DNA of 64,000 bases from Castellaniella sp049651205. GTDB taxonomy: Bacteria > Pseudomonadota > Gammaproteobacteria > Burkholderiales > Burkholderiaceae_B. The DNA lies in assembly GCF_049651205.1 (NCBI RefSeq), contig NZ_JBASBR010000004.1, forward strand, positions 248,001 through 312,000, read 5' to 3'. This document shows positions 1 to 8,052 of this stretch, piece after piece. Numbering within the stretch: the stretch's first letter is position 1; each line of letters opens with the position of its first letter. Under the pieces are notes generated by a model. The model saw only the letters and a list, made by a program, of their open reading frames with translations. It was not told the DNA's origin and made no database searches. Made by a program: the position numbers and the translations under genes.

Positions 1-1474
1 GTGCTTCCAGGCGCTCCAGCAACAGGCGGGCAGCCTGCGCGGCCTCTTGAGCCTGTTGCAAGGCCGCGTCGATCCCGGGTAACTGCGATTCGAGTTCGAG
101 CACACGCCCCTGTGCTTCTTCGAGACGGGATTCTGCCATCCGGGCAGCGCCCAGCAACTGCTCTTTGGCAGCCGGGTCGGGCCGATCCAGAGCCTGATGA
201 TCTGCCTGCAGGCGTTCACGGCGGGTGTCCAGCGCACGCCACTGGTGATCGGCATCACGCTGTGATTGTGCAGCCAGGGCAATGGCCTGCTCGGTTTGAG
301 CCAGCATGCGCCGGGCGTCTTCACGTTTCTGATTCAGTGTGCGTAACTGCCCGTCCAGCGCCGGCAAGCCTTCGAGGGCCACTTGCGCCTGCTGTGCAAG
401 GATCTCTGCCTGCGCCTCGGCTTCCTCGATTTGCTGCTCGAGCGCCTCGATAGCCGACTGGCTGTGGGTTTGCTGATCTCCCCACTCTTGCACCTGGGAC
501 TGCAATTGCGCCCGGCGGGCCTGCAGACGATGTCGGGAATCCACCACGTGCCGGATCTCGGCCTCCAGCCGGCTGACTTCTGCGCCTGCTTCGAAAAGCC
601 TGCCCTGGGCTGCGTGCACGGCTTCGCCGGCATCTAGATGCTGCTGGCGCTTTGCCTCGAGGGCAGATTCTGTCGCGCGCATGCGGGCCACCGAGGCTTC
701 AAGCGTGGCTTGCGCCTGCTCAGTTTGCACGGCCAGGGTCTGCCGGCTCTCGCGTGCGGATTGTTCGCGCAGCAGCCACAAGGCATGTTGCTTGCGCTCG
801 CCTTCAGCTTGCAGTGCCCGGTAATCAGCTGCCACTTGCGCCTGAGACTGCAGTTTTTCGAGCTGGGAAGAGAGTTCGCGCAGAATATCGTCCAGGCGGG
901 TGAGGTTCTCCCGGGTATCCTGTAGGCGGTTCTCGGTTTCCCGGCGGCGCTCTTTGTAGCGTGATACCCCCGCGGCTTCTTCGAGATAAATGCGCAGTTC
1001 TTCGGGTTTGGCCTCGATGAGCCGGTTAATCATCCCCTGGCCGATGATGGCGTAACCCCGTGCCCCCAGGCCTGTACCCAGAAAGATATCGTGGATGTCA
1101 CGCCGGCGCACCGCCTGATTATTGATGAAATAGCTGCTGGCACCGTCGCGTGTAAGTACGCGGCGCACAGCGATCTCGGCAAAAGAAGACCACTGCCCTG
1201 CCGCCCGGCCCTGGCTGTTGTCAAAGACGAGCTCGACAGAAGCCCGCGCAGCGGGTTTTCGTTGGCCCGAGCCATTGAAAATCACGTCCTGCATGGAAGC
1301 GCCGCGAAGTTCGGATGCCTTGGATTCGCCCAACACCCAGCGCACGGCATCGATGATGTTGGATTTGCCACAGCCATTGGGGCCCACCACGCCCACCAGT
1401 TCGCTGGGTGTGGGAATCACGGTTGGGTCCACAAAGGACTTGAACCCGGCGAGTTTGATCTGCGTAAGGCGCAC
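1..1474 (-). CDS. smc: Chromosome partition protein SMC, N-terminal part (runs off the window)
   Basis: The 5' part (about 491 codons) of the SMC ATPase, which compacts and segregates the chromosome as a dimer with ScpA and ScpB. The protein opens with the conserved SMC start RLTQIKLAGFKSFVDPT. The Walker A motif GPNGCGKSN is at about residues 31-39, followed by RWVLGE and then the signature-rich head segment. From about residue 165 the sequence is charged, heptad-like and rich in A, Q, E and R, as expected for the first arm of the coiled coil. The hinge, second arm and C-terminal head lie beyond base 1; the family is usually about 1170 residues. The start is a GTG at 1474, chosen because it gives the canonical N-terminus; no strong ribosome binding site precedes it. 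It is divergent from lplT. Confidence 0.95.
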   Translation of the reverse strand, partial: MRLTQIKLAGFKSFVDPTVIPTPSELVGVVGPNGCGKSNIIDAVRWVLGESKASELRGASMQDVIFNGSGQRKPAARASVELVFDNSQGRAAGQWSSFAEIAVRRVLTRDGASSYFINNQAVRRRDIHDIFLGTGLGARGYAIIGQGMINRLIEAKPEELRIYLEEAAGVSRYKERRRETENRLQDTRENLTRLDDILRELSSQLEKLQSQAQVAADYRALQAEGERKQHALWLLREQSARESRQTLAVQTEQAQATLEASVARMRATESALEAKRQQHLDAGEAVHAAQGRLFEAGAEVSRLEAEIRHVVDSRHRLQARRAQLQSQVQEWGDQQTHSQSAIEALEQQIEEAEAQAEILAQQAQVALEGLPALDGQLRTLNQKREDARRMLAQTEQAIALAAQSQRDADHQWRALDTRRERLQADHQALDRPDPAAKEQLLGAARMAESRLEEAQGRVLELESQLPGIDAALQQAQEAAQAARLLLERLEA

Positions 1475-1648
1475 GATGGAGGGCAGACAAGCTGCTGGCA
1501 AGTCGCAACAGCGTATGATAACGCACCAAACCACGCCAAACTGCAGACTACGTGCTGGGTGAGGCTTCGCAACCCGCTATACTGCAACTCGATTTTACCG
1601 TTGCGCTGTCACGTGGCGGCTCACCTCCCACTCCTTTGAGGTCTGCGA
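1475..1648. promoter_or_regulatory. Divergent smc/lplT intergenic region
   Basis: This 174-base spacer separates two divergent genes. On the plus strand a TATACT hexamer at 1578-1583 is a plausible -10 element for lplT, about 65 bases before its start; I see no good -35 at standard spacing. A GAGG at 1638-1641 lies 7 bases before the TTG start of lplT and is a good ribosome binding site. Nothing else is recognisable. Confidence 0.35.
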
Positions 1649-2953
1649 TTGAACAAAGGCTTTTACATGGTCATGGCTGCACAGGCGCTGTCGTCTGTGG
1701 CCGACAACGCCTTGCTGATCGCAGCCATCGGCCTGATTGCCGACCTCAGCGGCCCCGACTGGATGGCGCCGATGATGAAATGGTGGTTTGCGCTGGCCTA
1801 CGTCGTGCTGGCCGCGTTTGTGGGGGCCTTTGCGGATTCTTTCCCCAAAGGCCGGGTTATGTTTGCCACCAATGCCCTCAAAACCGGCGGCTGCCTGCTG
1901 ATGTTCAGCTATGGGGCCTTTGGGCTGGATCACGGCCACCAGTTGGCGCTTATTTTTACGGCCTACACCATTGTGGGCATAGGCGCTGCCGCGTACTCGC
2001 CGGCCAAATACGGCATCGTCACCGAAATGCTGCCACCCGAGCTCCTGGTCAAGGGCAACAGCTGGATCGAAGGCCTGACTGTCTTGTCAGTGATTGTGGG
2101 TACCGTGCTGGGCGGCGTACTGATCAGCCCCGCTGTCTCCCAATGGCTGATGTCCGTCAGCTGGGTCAGCACCCTGGCCAGTAACACGGCTCAGTGCGCG
2201 ATTCTGATTATCGGGGTGGTGTATGTGGCTGCTGCAATCTGCAATTTGCTCATTCCCGACACCCACGCATACTACCCCCGCCAAGAGAAACATCCGGCCG
2301 CCCTGGTGCGTAATTTTGTTACCTACGTACGCGTTTTGTGGTCCGACAAACTCGGGCAAATCTCCCTGGCCGTCACCACCCTGTTTTGGGGGGCGGGTGC
2401 CACCTTGCAGTTCATCGTCATCGAATGGGGCGCCCAGCATCTGGGCTACCGCCTGGATCAGGCCTCTGTGCTGATGGGCGTTGCCGCATTTGGCACGGTT
2501 ATTGGCGCGGTAGTGGCAGGCCGCGTGCCCTTGCGCCGCGCATTATCCGTGCTGCCCGTGGGTGTAATCATGGGCCTGGTGGTGCTGATGATGCCGTTGG
2601 TATACGCCCCGTTTGCCGTATATGCCCTGTTATTGCTGATTGGGGCGCTGTCAGGCTATTTTGTGGTGCCCATGAACGCACTGCTGCAGCATCGCGGCCA
2701 TGTGCTGCTGTCTGCGGGGCATTCTATCGCTGTACAGAATTTCAACGAGCAACTGAATATCCTGTTGATGCTGGCGGTATACAGCCTGATGCTTTGGCTG
2801 GGCCTGCCCATCAACGGCATTATTGCCCTGTTTGGCATATTGGTGGCCTGCCTGATGCTGGTGTTCATCCGTTGGAATCACCTGAACCACAAAGCCAACC
2901 CCCAGCTCGAGCAAATGATCGGCCAGACCGAACACGGTACAGCGCTGCGTTAA
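1649..2953 (+). CDS. lplT: Lysophospholipid transporter LplT (MFS family)
   Basis: A 434-residue, 12-helix-type major facilitator protein of the inner membrane. LplT flips lysophospholipids inward for re-acylation by acyltransferase Aas. The family signature is clear: SVADNALL near the N-terminus, FVGAFADSFPKGRVM at about residues 65-80, and GVGAAAYSPAKYGIV-like text (GIGAAAYSPAKYGIVTE) at about 110-127. The length is slightly above that of E. coli LplT. The start is taken as TTG at 1649 because GAGG precedes it at good spacing and it yields MNKGFY; an ATG at 1667 is the alternative. In Enterobacteria lplT is followed by aas, but here it stands alone. Its stop codon shares a TTAA with the stop of the opposing uracil-DNA glycosylase gene. 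Confidence 0.88.
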   Translation: MNKGFYMVMAAQALSSVADNALLIAAIGLIADLSGPDWMAPMMKWWFALAYVVLAAFVGAFADSFPKGRVMFATNALKTGGCLLMFSYGAFGLDHGHQLALIFTAYTIVGIGAAAYSPAKYGIVTEMLPPELLVKGNSWIEGLTVLSVIVGTVLGGVLISPAVSQWLMSVSWVSTLASNTAQCAILIIGVVYVAAAICNLLIPDTHAYYPRQEKHPAALVRNFVTYVRVLWSDKLGQISLAVTTLFWGAGATLQFIVIEWGAQHLGYRLDQASVLMGVAAFGTVIGAVVAGRVPLRRALSVLPVGVIMGLVVLMMPLVYAPFAVYALLLLIGALSGYFVVPMNALLQHRGHVLLSAGHSIAVQNFNEQLNILLMLAVYSLMLWLGLPINGIIALFGILVACLMLVFIRWNHLNHKANPQLEQMIGQTEHGTALR

Positions 2954-3873
2954 ACGCCGGCTGCTTGCTGGTTTACTGCTGTACGCAAGGCCAGCAAATC
3001 GTGCCAGGCCTCTGCCTTGAGCGCCGACCGAACCAGCAAAGACGCCGGCTGATGCATCACCCACACCGGGATGGTTCGGCCTTCAAGACCAAGCGTATGC
3101 AGCTTGCCGCGCAAGGTATCCAGCGGGGCCTGTGTAGACAACACCGCCTGCGCAGCCACCCGCCCCAGAGTCAAAATCCATCGCGGCTGCAATAGTGCGA
3201 TCTCGCGCTGCAGGTATGGCACGCACGCGGCCACTTCGGCCGGTGTGGGCTCGGCCCCACCAGGCGCCCTGCATTTCACGACATAGGTTTGATACACAGA
3301 CTGCGCATCGGGCAGCTGTACCGCTGCCAGCATGGAGGCCAACAGGCGGCCAGAATCCCCCTGAAATGGCTTGCCGGCAATTTCGTCATCCAGGCTGGGT
3401 TGCTCGGCCACAATCAGATAGTGGGGTTTGTCGGCGCCCGCGCCGGGCACGGCCCGTAGACGCTGCAGATGACGCGGACACCGCTGACAAGCCGTCACGA
3501 GGCTGGCCTGTTGGGCGAGGTCAGCCTCATGCAATGCAACATCCTGGGCGGGTGCCGCAACGGGCGCAACCTCGGGCGAGGGAACGCGCGATTGGCGGCC
3601 TGGCACTTTCAGGTCGGCTGTCAGCGTTTGCAGGGAATCGGTGGCTGCCTGGGCCAAAGCTCCCGCCTGGATATCCGGCCGCGCATCCGCGCGATTGGAG
3701 GCAGAATCACCGGCGCCTGGAGTGGTCAAGGGAGCGGCTACATCGGCTACGTCCGATGGAACAGCCGCAGATACGGTTGGATGCGTGCCCGGCGCCTGCA
3801 CATCCAGCCAATGCAGATCAACGCCGATTTCAGCCAGCCAAGCGGCCTGAGCAGGGTGGATCAGCGGTTTCAT
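2950..3873 (-). CDS. Uracil-DNA glycosylase family 4-like protein with altered motifs
   Basis: A 307-residue protein. The C-terminal 190 residues match the iron-sulfur uracil-DNA glycosylases that remove uracil from DNA. Four cysteines fit the [4Fe-4S] cluster pattern: CQRC at the domain start, the C of VKCRAP and the C of AACVPYL. About 120 N-terminal residues are low-complexity (A, P, V, D). Two catalytic motifs are unusual. The usual GEAPG/GEQPG motif reads AEQPSLDDE, and the usual HP motif reads HQPASLL. The start ATG at 3873 overlaps the stop of tsaB-rimI (ATGA), so the two are translationally coupled; longer upstream reading in this frame lies inside tsaB-rimI. The family assignment is firm; activity is uncertain. 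Confidence 0.8.
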   Translation of the reverse strand: MKPLIHPAQAAWLAEIGVDLHWLDVQAPGTHPTVSAAVPSDVADVAAPLTTPGAGDSASNRADARPDIQAGALAQAATDSLQTLTADLKVPGRQSRVPSPEVAPVAAPAQDVALHEADLAQQASLVTACQRCPRHLQRLRAVPGAGADKPHYLIVAEQPSLDDEIAGKPFQGDSGRLLASMLAAVQLPDAQSVYQTYVVKCRAPGGAEPTPAEVAACVPYLQREIALLQPRWILTLGRVAAQAVLSTQAPLDTLRGKLHTLGLEGRTIPVWVMHQPASLLVRSALKAEAWHDLLALRTAVNQQAAGV

Positions 3874-5114
3874 GCGGGCGTCTCTTGGTACGTGAGGGTC
3901 ATGATCCAGGCGTCCTCGCGGGCGCCATGGCCCGCCGGATAGTAGCCGCGGCGCAACCCCACCTGCTGAAATCCGTGTTTTTGGTAAAACCCGATGGCGG
4001 ACGTGTTGCTGGGGCGCACTTCGAGCGTCAGGGCGGACAGGCCAGCCTGCCGGCAATGCGCCAGGCAATAGCGCAAAAGCTCCGCCCCTACCCCTCGGCG
4101 CTGACCATCAGGCCGCACACCGATCACAAGCAAATGGGCCATATCAGGGGTATCCATCACCAATGCAAACCCCAGCATGGCACCCAAACGACGCACCACC
4201 CAGCCCCGATAGCCGGCCTGCAGACCATCCAGAAAATTTTGTTTTGTCCAGGGAAATGACTGCACCTGGCGCTCGATGGCTGCCACTTCGTCGACATCAG
4301 AGAGGCTCATGTCGTGCACCGACCATTGCGTGGCATCTGTGGCCGGATTGCCCCCAAGGCCCCGGGTGCGCTCTTGTGTGGTGTAGGCCACTTTGTCGCG
4401 CACATAGGCAGGGGCGGCCATCGAGGCGTCCAGCCCCTGACCCGCCTGCCATGCACGCGCAGCCAACCGGGCAATGGTGGAGGCATGTGCCCAGACTTGG
4501 TCGGATACCGCATCAGGCGCAACCTGGGCGCCCAACTGGCGGGATTCTTCGGCCAAGCCAGGAAAAACAGCCAACGCATCTCCGTGCACAGTCCAGCCGC
4601 CTCCCGCTTGCATGGCCCAAATGGCAGACTCGTCCCCCATCCAGGCCGCGACATCGGCGCGGGCAATAAGGGCGGGTGCCTGCAAAGTGAGCCAATCCGG
4701 GGCTTGCCACTGATAGGCAGCGACGTAGAGTTCGTTCATGCGGGCATCCTGCATCACCAGATGCACGCCGGTGGGGTTCTCCGAGGCCTGCTGCATGGCA
4801 ATGGCACAAAGGGAGTCAACCGGCAGAACCGGGATATCCAAAGCCACCGCCAGGCCTTGCGCCACGCCACAGGCCACCCGCAGGCCTGTAAACCCGCCTG
4901 GGCCCTGGCCAAACGCAACCGCAGACAGTTGCGTCTGAGCCAGATTGGCTTGGTCGAGCAAAGACTGTGCCAAGGGCAGGATGCGCTCGGCGTGGTCTTG
5001 ACGACCGGCATGCTGGGCCGCGCGCAAACTGACGCGTCCGTCGATTTGCGAGAGCAAGGCAACGCTACACTGGTTGCCGGAGGTTTCGAACGCTAGAATA
5101 TGAAAATTGTCCAT
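3870..5114 (-). CDS. tsaB-rimI: Fused TsaB (t6A synthesis) and RimI (ribosomal-protein acetyltransferase)
   Basis: A 414-residue two-domain protein. Residues 1 to about 250 are TsaB, the scaffold that pairs with TsaD for threonylcarbamoyl-adenosine (t6A) on tRNA. They start with ILAFETSGNQCSVAL and carry the hallmark GPGGFTGLR. Residues from about 265 are a GNAT acetyltransferase like RimI, which acetylates the N-terminus of ribosomal protein S18. They show the acetyl-CoA loop GQRRGVGAELL and the EVRPSNTSAIGFYQKHGF segment. These are separate genes in E. coli; a single uninterrupted frame joins them here through a short linker. The downstream glycosylase overlaps by 4 bases. The partner tsaE is in the same window at 42949. 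Confidence 0.9.
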   Translation of the reverse strand: MDNFHILAFETSGNQCSVALLSQIDGRVSLRAAQHAGRQDHAERILPLAQSLLDQANLAQTQLSAVAFGQGPGGFTGLRVACGVAQGLAVALDIPVLPVDSLCAIAMQQASENPTGVHLVMQDARMNELYVAAYQWQAPDWLTLQAPALIARADVAAWMGDESAIWAMQAGGGWTVHGDALAVFPGLAEESRQLGAQVAPDAVSDQVWAHASTIARLAARAWQAGQGLDASMAAPAYVRDKVAYTTQERTRGLGGNPATDATQWSVHDMSLSDVDEVAAIERQVQSFPWTKQNFLDGLQAGYRGWVVRRLGAMLGFALVMDTPDMAHLLVIGVRPDGQRRGVGAELLRYCLAHCRQAGLSALTLEVRPSNTSAIGFYQKHGFQQVGLRRGYYPAGHGAREDAWIMTLTYQETPA

Positions 5115-5266
5115 GGCTGCATCATTTTACTGGAGACCACTGCCCCGTCGCACCCAACCCTGCCAACTTTGGCTGGCCTGCCATCCAGATCACAACTAAA
5201 CGCATCTTATGTAATTTCTTGTGATAAGCACTGGTGCGGCCGCCGTCACCCTGTTACATTTTCCCC

Positions 5267-6001
5267 ATGAACACTCATAACCAGACTCTAACCCGCAAGA
5301 TCCTGATCGTTGATGACGATCCGCGCTTGCGCGACCTGTTGCGGCGTTATCTGTCCGAGCAGGGTTTCAACGTGTACGTTGCCGAAGACGCCAAAGACAT
5401 GGCCAAGCTCTGGCAACGAGAGCACTTCGATCTCCTGGTGCTCGATCTCATGCTGCCCGGCGAAGACGGCTTATCCATCTGCCGGCGTTTGCGGGGCAAC
5501 CACGATAACACCCCCATCATCATGCTTACCGCCAAGGCCGAAGAAATCGACCGCATCGTGGGCCTCGAGATGGGTGCCGACGACTACCTCACCAAACCCT
5601 TCAACCCGCGCGAGCTCCTCGCCCGTGTCAATGCTATTTTGCGCCGGCGCGGCACCGAAGAACATCCCGGGGCACCCAGCCAGGAAAACGAATCCGTCGA
5701 GTTCGGACCCTACATCCTTAATCTGTCCACCCGCACACTCACCAAAGACGGCGATTCCGTGCCCATCACCACGGGCGAGTTCTCCGTGCTCAAGGTATTT
5801 GCCCGTCACCCCAAGGTTCCACTCTCCCGGGACAAACTCATGGAGCTGGCCCGCGGACGCGAATATGAAGCCTTCGACCGCAGCCTCGACGTGCAGATTT
5901 CCCGCCTGCGCAAGCTGATTGAACCTAATCCATCCAAGCCCGTCTTCATCCAGACCGTCTGGGGTCTGGGCTATGTATTCGTGCCCGATGGTGGCCAATA
6001 A
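5267..6001 (+). CDS. ompR: OmpR-family response regulator (RisA-like)
   Basis: A 244-residue DNA-binding response regulator. The receiver domain (about 8-125) has the acidic pocket DDD near residues 16-18, phospho-acceptor D60 in LLVLDLMLPGEDG, and the conserved lysine in TKPFNPREL. The C-terminal winged helix (about 150-240) has RSLDVQISRLRKLIE and ends in the usual TVWGLGYVF. It forms a pair with the kinase 46 bases downstream. In Bordetella the equivalent pair is RisA/RisS. The start is the ATG at 5267 giving MNTHNQ; a GTG 33 bases earlier would add 11 residues, and neither has a strong ribosome binding site. It is divergent from tsaB-rimI, with a 152-base spacer in which I recognise no clear promoter. 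Confidence 0.92.
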   Translation: MNTHNQTLTRKILIVDDDPRLRDLLRRYLSEQGFNVYVAEDAKDMAKLWQREHFDLLVLDLMLPGEDGLSICRRLRGNHDNTPIIMLTAKAEEIDRIVGLEMGADDYLTKPFNPRELLARVNAILRRRGTEEHPGAPSQENESVEFGPYILNLSTRTLTKDGDSVPITTGEFSVLKVFARHPKVPLSRDKLMELARGREYEAFDRSLDVQISRLRKLIEPNPSKPVFIQTVWGLGYVFVPDGGQ

Positions 6002-6047
6002 CCCCTGATCGGCATGCCGGCCCATGGCCGGCATGCCCTGTTTCCTC

Positions 6048-7439
6048 ATGACGCTTGTCAAACGGCTGCGGCATTCTTTGTTGCCCAGGCTGCGCCTGGG
6101 CCTCTTTACGCGTTCGTTTCTGCTGATTGCCTTGCTGATCCTGATCAGCCTGGGCGCTTGGCTGCAGGTGGTGTTCAACATCGAAGAAGGTCCGCGCGCC
6201 ATGCAGCTGGCCCAGCGGATTTCCACCACCGTCAGCATTACCCGCTCGGCGCTGGTGTACGCGCCCCAAAAAGTGCGCCCGGCCCTGCTGCTTGATCTTG
6301 CCACCCAGGAAAGCCTGCGGGTGCAGCCGCGCGAATCCACTGATGTGCTCGAACCCCTGCCCCACACCGCATACTGGGATAACGTTTCCAGCGGGATCCG
6401 TAGCCGCCTGGGATCACAAACAGCCATCATGTGGGCAGTCAATCAGGTGCCGGGCATCTGGATCAGCTTTCACATCGACGACCAGATGTATTGGCTGGTG
6501 TTCGATCGCGATCAACTGCGCTTGACCACGGGTCGCGAGTGGCTGGGCTGGGTAGCCGCGTCCCTGATGCTGGCTCTGCTGGGGGCAGCGATCAGTGTGC
6601 GCTTTATCAACCACCCCTTGTCACGGCTGGCCAAGGTTGCGCGCGAACTCGCCCGCGGCCAGACGCCCACTCCCCTGCCCGAAAAAGGCCCCATCGAGAT
6701 CCGCGATCTGAACATCGCTTTTAACCGGATGGCCCGGGATCTTCGTCAGAATGAGGCTGATCGCGAGATTATGCTGGCCGGCATCTCCCACGACCTGCGC
6801 ACGCCCTTGGCGCGGATTCGGCTTGAAATCGAGATGAGCCACATGAGCGACGAGGCACGGCAGGCCATCGACGACGACCTCGCACAGATCAATCACAGTA
6901 TCGGCCAGTTGATGGAGTACGCCCGCCCGGCCGGGCAAGTGCCTGAAACCGGCATAGATGTCTCCCGGGTACTGCAGGATCTCGCCGAGCGCGAGCGCTC
7001 GCACACTGAATCTTTGGGTGGCGAGCTGAAATCCAGCATCGATCCCGGCCTGCAGGCGCGCATCAGCGCCAACGACCTCAAACGCATCGTCAGTAATTTG
7101 ATCGAAAACGCCCGGCGCTACGGCCACAGCCCCAGCGACGACCGCCCGCACATCACCGTACGGGCCTATCAGAACGGCAATCTGCTACGCATCGAAGTCC
7201 AGGATCGCGGCGTCGGCATCCCGCACGCCGAAGTCCAGCGGCTGCTCCGGCCCTTTGCGCGTGGTGAAACCGCCCGCACTGGCGTCAGTGGCGCCGGCCT
7301 TGGTCTGTCGATTGTCGAGCGCCTGCTGGGACAGGTAGGCGGTAAATTCGAACTCATCTCGCAACCCTCCCAAGGGTTGCTTGCACGGATCGAAATCCCC
7401 AAGACCAAGGCCCGGCCGGCCGACAAATCTGTAGCGTAG
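6048..7439 (+). CDS. envZ: EnvZ-like sensor histidine kinase (RisS-like)
   Basis: A 463-residue inner-membrane sensor kinase, cognate to the upstream OmpR-type regulator. A first membrane helix lies at about residues 15-38 (LFTRSFLLIALLILISLGA), then a periplasmic sensor segment of roughly 120 residues, and a second helix at about 165-185 followed by HAMP. The H-box is ISHDLRTPLARIRLE, the N-box NLIENARRYG, and the G-boxes DRGVGIP and GAGLGLSIVERL, so it is a complete kinase. The start at 6048 (MTLVKRLRHS) is preferred; an ATG 24 bases upstream adds eight residues without a better ribosome binding site. The trigger is not visible in the sequence. Confidence 0.9.
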   Translation: MTLVKRLRHSLLPRLRLGLFTRSFLLIALLILISLGAWLQVVFNIEEGPRAMQLAQRISTTVSITRSALVYAPQKVRPALLLDLATQESLRVQPRESTDVLEPLPHTAYWDNVSSGIRSRLGSQTAIMWAVNQVPGIWISFHIDDQMYWLVFDRDQLRLTTGREWLGWVAASLMLALLGAAISVRFINHPLSRLAKVARELARGQTPTPLPEKGPIEIRDLNIAFNRMARDLRQNEADREIMLAGISHDLRTPLARIRLEIEMSHMSDEARQAIDDDLAQINHSIGQLMEYARPAGQVPETGIDVSRVLQDLAERERSHTESLGGELKSSIDPGLQARISANDLKRIVSNLIENARRYGHSPSDDRPHITVRAYQNGNLLRIEVQDRGVGIPHAEVQRLLRPFARGETARTGVSGAGLGLSIVERLLGQVGGKFELISQPSQGLLARIEIPKTKARPADKSVA

Positions 7440-7484
7440 AATGAAGGGGCGGCCCGCTTGGCCGTCCATTACTCAGGAGCCCCG

Positions 7485-8033
7485 ATGAAAACCATAGGCG
7501 ACAAGCTCGAGGCCTTCCGCGTCACCGGTGTCAAACCCGGTTTTAATCAGCACGAGGAAAACGGCGTTTCTGCCTTCGAGGACATCACCGAATCTTCCTT
7601 TCCAGGCAAATGGAAAGTGATTTATTTTTATCCCAAGGATTTCACCCTGGTTTGCCCCACCGAAATCGTCGGCTTCAATGCACTGGCCGATGCCTTCGAA
7701 GAACGCGAGGCCGTCCTGATGGGGGGATCCACCGACAACGAGTACGTGAAGCTTGCCTGGCGGCGAGAAAACCCCGAGCTCAGCAAGCTCAACCATTATC
7801 AGTTTAGCGACACCGCCGGCGCCCTGATCGATCAGCTCGGCATCCGCGAAAAAACCGAGGGCGTGGCCCTGCGGGCCACTTTTATTGTGGATCCCGACAA
7901 CATCATCCAGCACGTGTCAGTCAATAATTTCAATGTTGGACGCAGCCCCGAAGAAACCCTGCGCATCCTGGATGCTTTGCTTACCGAAGGCCTGTGCGCC
8001 TGCAACCGCCCGATCGGCGGCAGCACCCTTTAA
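7485..8033 (+). CDS. ahpC: Peroxiredoxin, AhpC type with C-terminal CxC
   Basis: A 182-residue thiol peroxidase that reduces H2O2 and organic peroxides. The peroxidatic cysteine is C57 in FTLVCPTE. The C-terminal EGLCACNRP carries two cysteines (about 171 and 173). This is the arrangement of the three-cysteine AhpC group (as in Mycobacterium), which is typically recycled by AhpD or thioredoxin rather than AhpF; neither ahpD nor ahpF is nearby. The start is set by CAGGAG about 5 bases before ATG 7485. The gene lies 45 bases after envZ, and its stop faces the stop of ispF. Confidence 0.88.
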   Translation: MKTIGDKLEAFRVTGVKPGFNQHEENGVSAFEDITESSFPGKWKVIYFYPKDFTLVCPTEIVGFNALADAFEEREAVLMGGSTDNEYVKLAWRRENPELSKLNHYQFSDTAGALIDQLGIREKTEGVALRATFIVDPDNIIQHVSVNNFNVGRSPEETLRILDALLTEGLCACNRPIGGSTL

Positions 8034-8052
8034 CAAAAACGGCCTCAGGCCG
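8034..8052 (-). terminator. Short terminator overlapping the ispF stop codon
   Basis: Read on the minus strand, CGGCC-TGA-GGCCG is followed by TTTTT. It is a 5-bp all-GC stem whose 3-base loop is the ispF stop codon, followed by a U-tract. This fits a minimal intrinsic terminator for ispD-ispF. The stem is short, so efficiency is uncertain. Confidence 0.5.

Noticed and set aside
1..453. Plus-strand open frame at the very start of the window
   Set aside because: Antisense to the smc coiled-coil region; the minus-strand reading gives clear SMC sequence.
5471..6442. 323-codon minus-strand frame across ompR/envZ
   Set aside because: Shadow of two well-supported genes with intact catalytic motifs on the plus strand.
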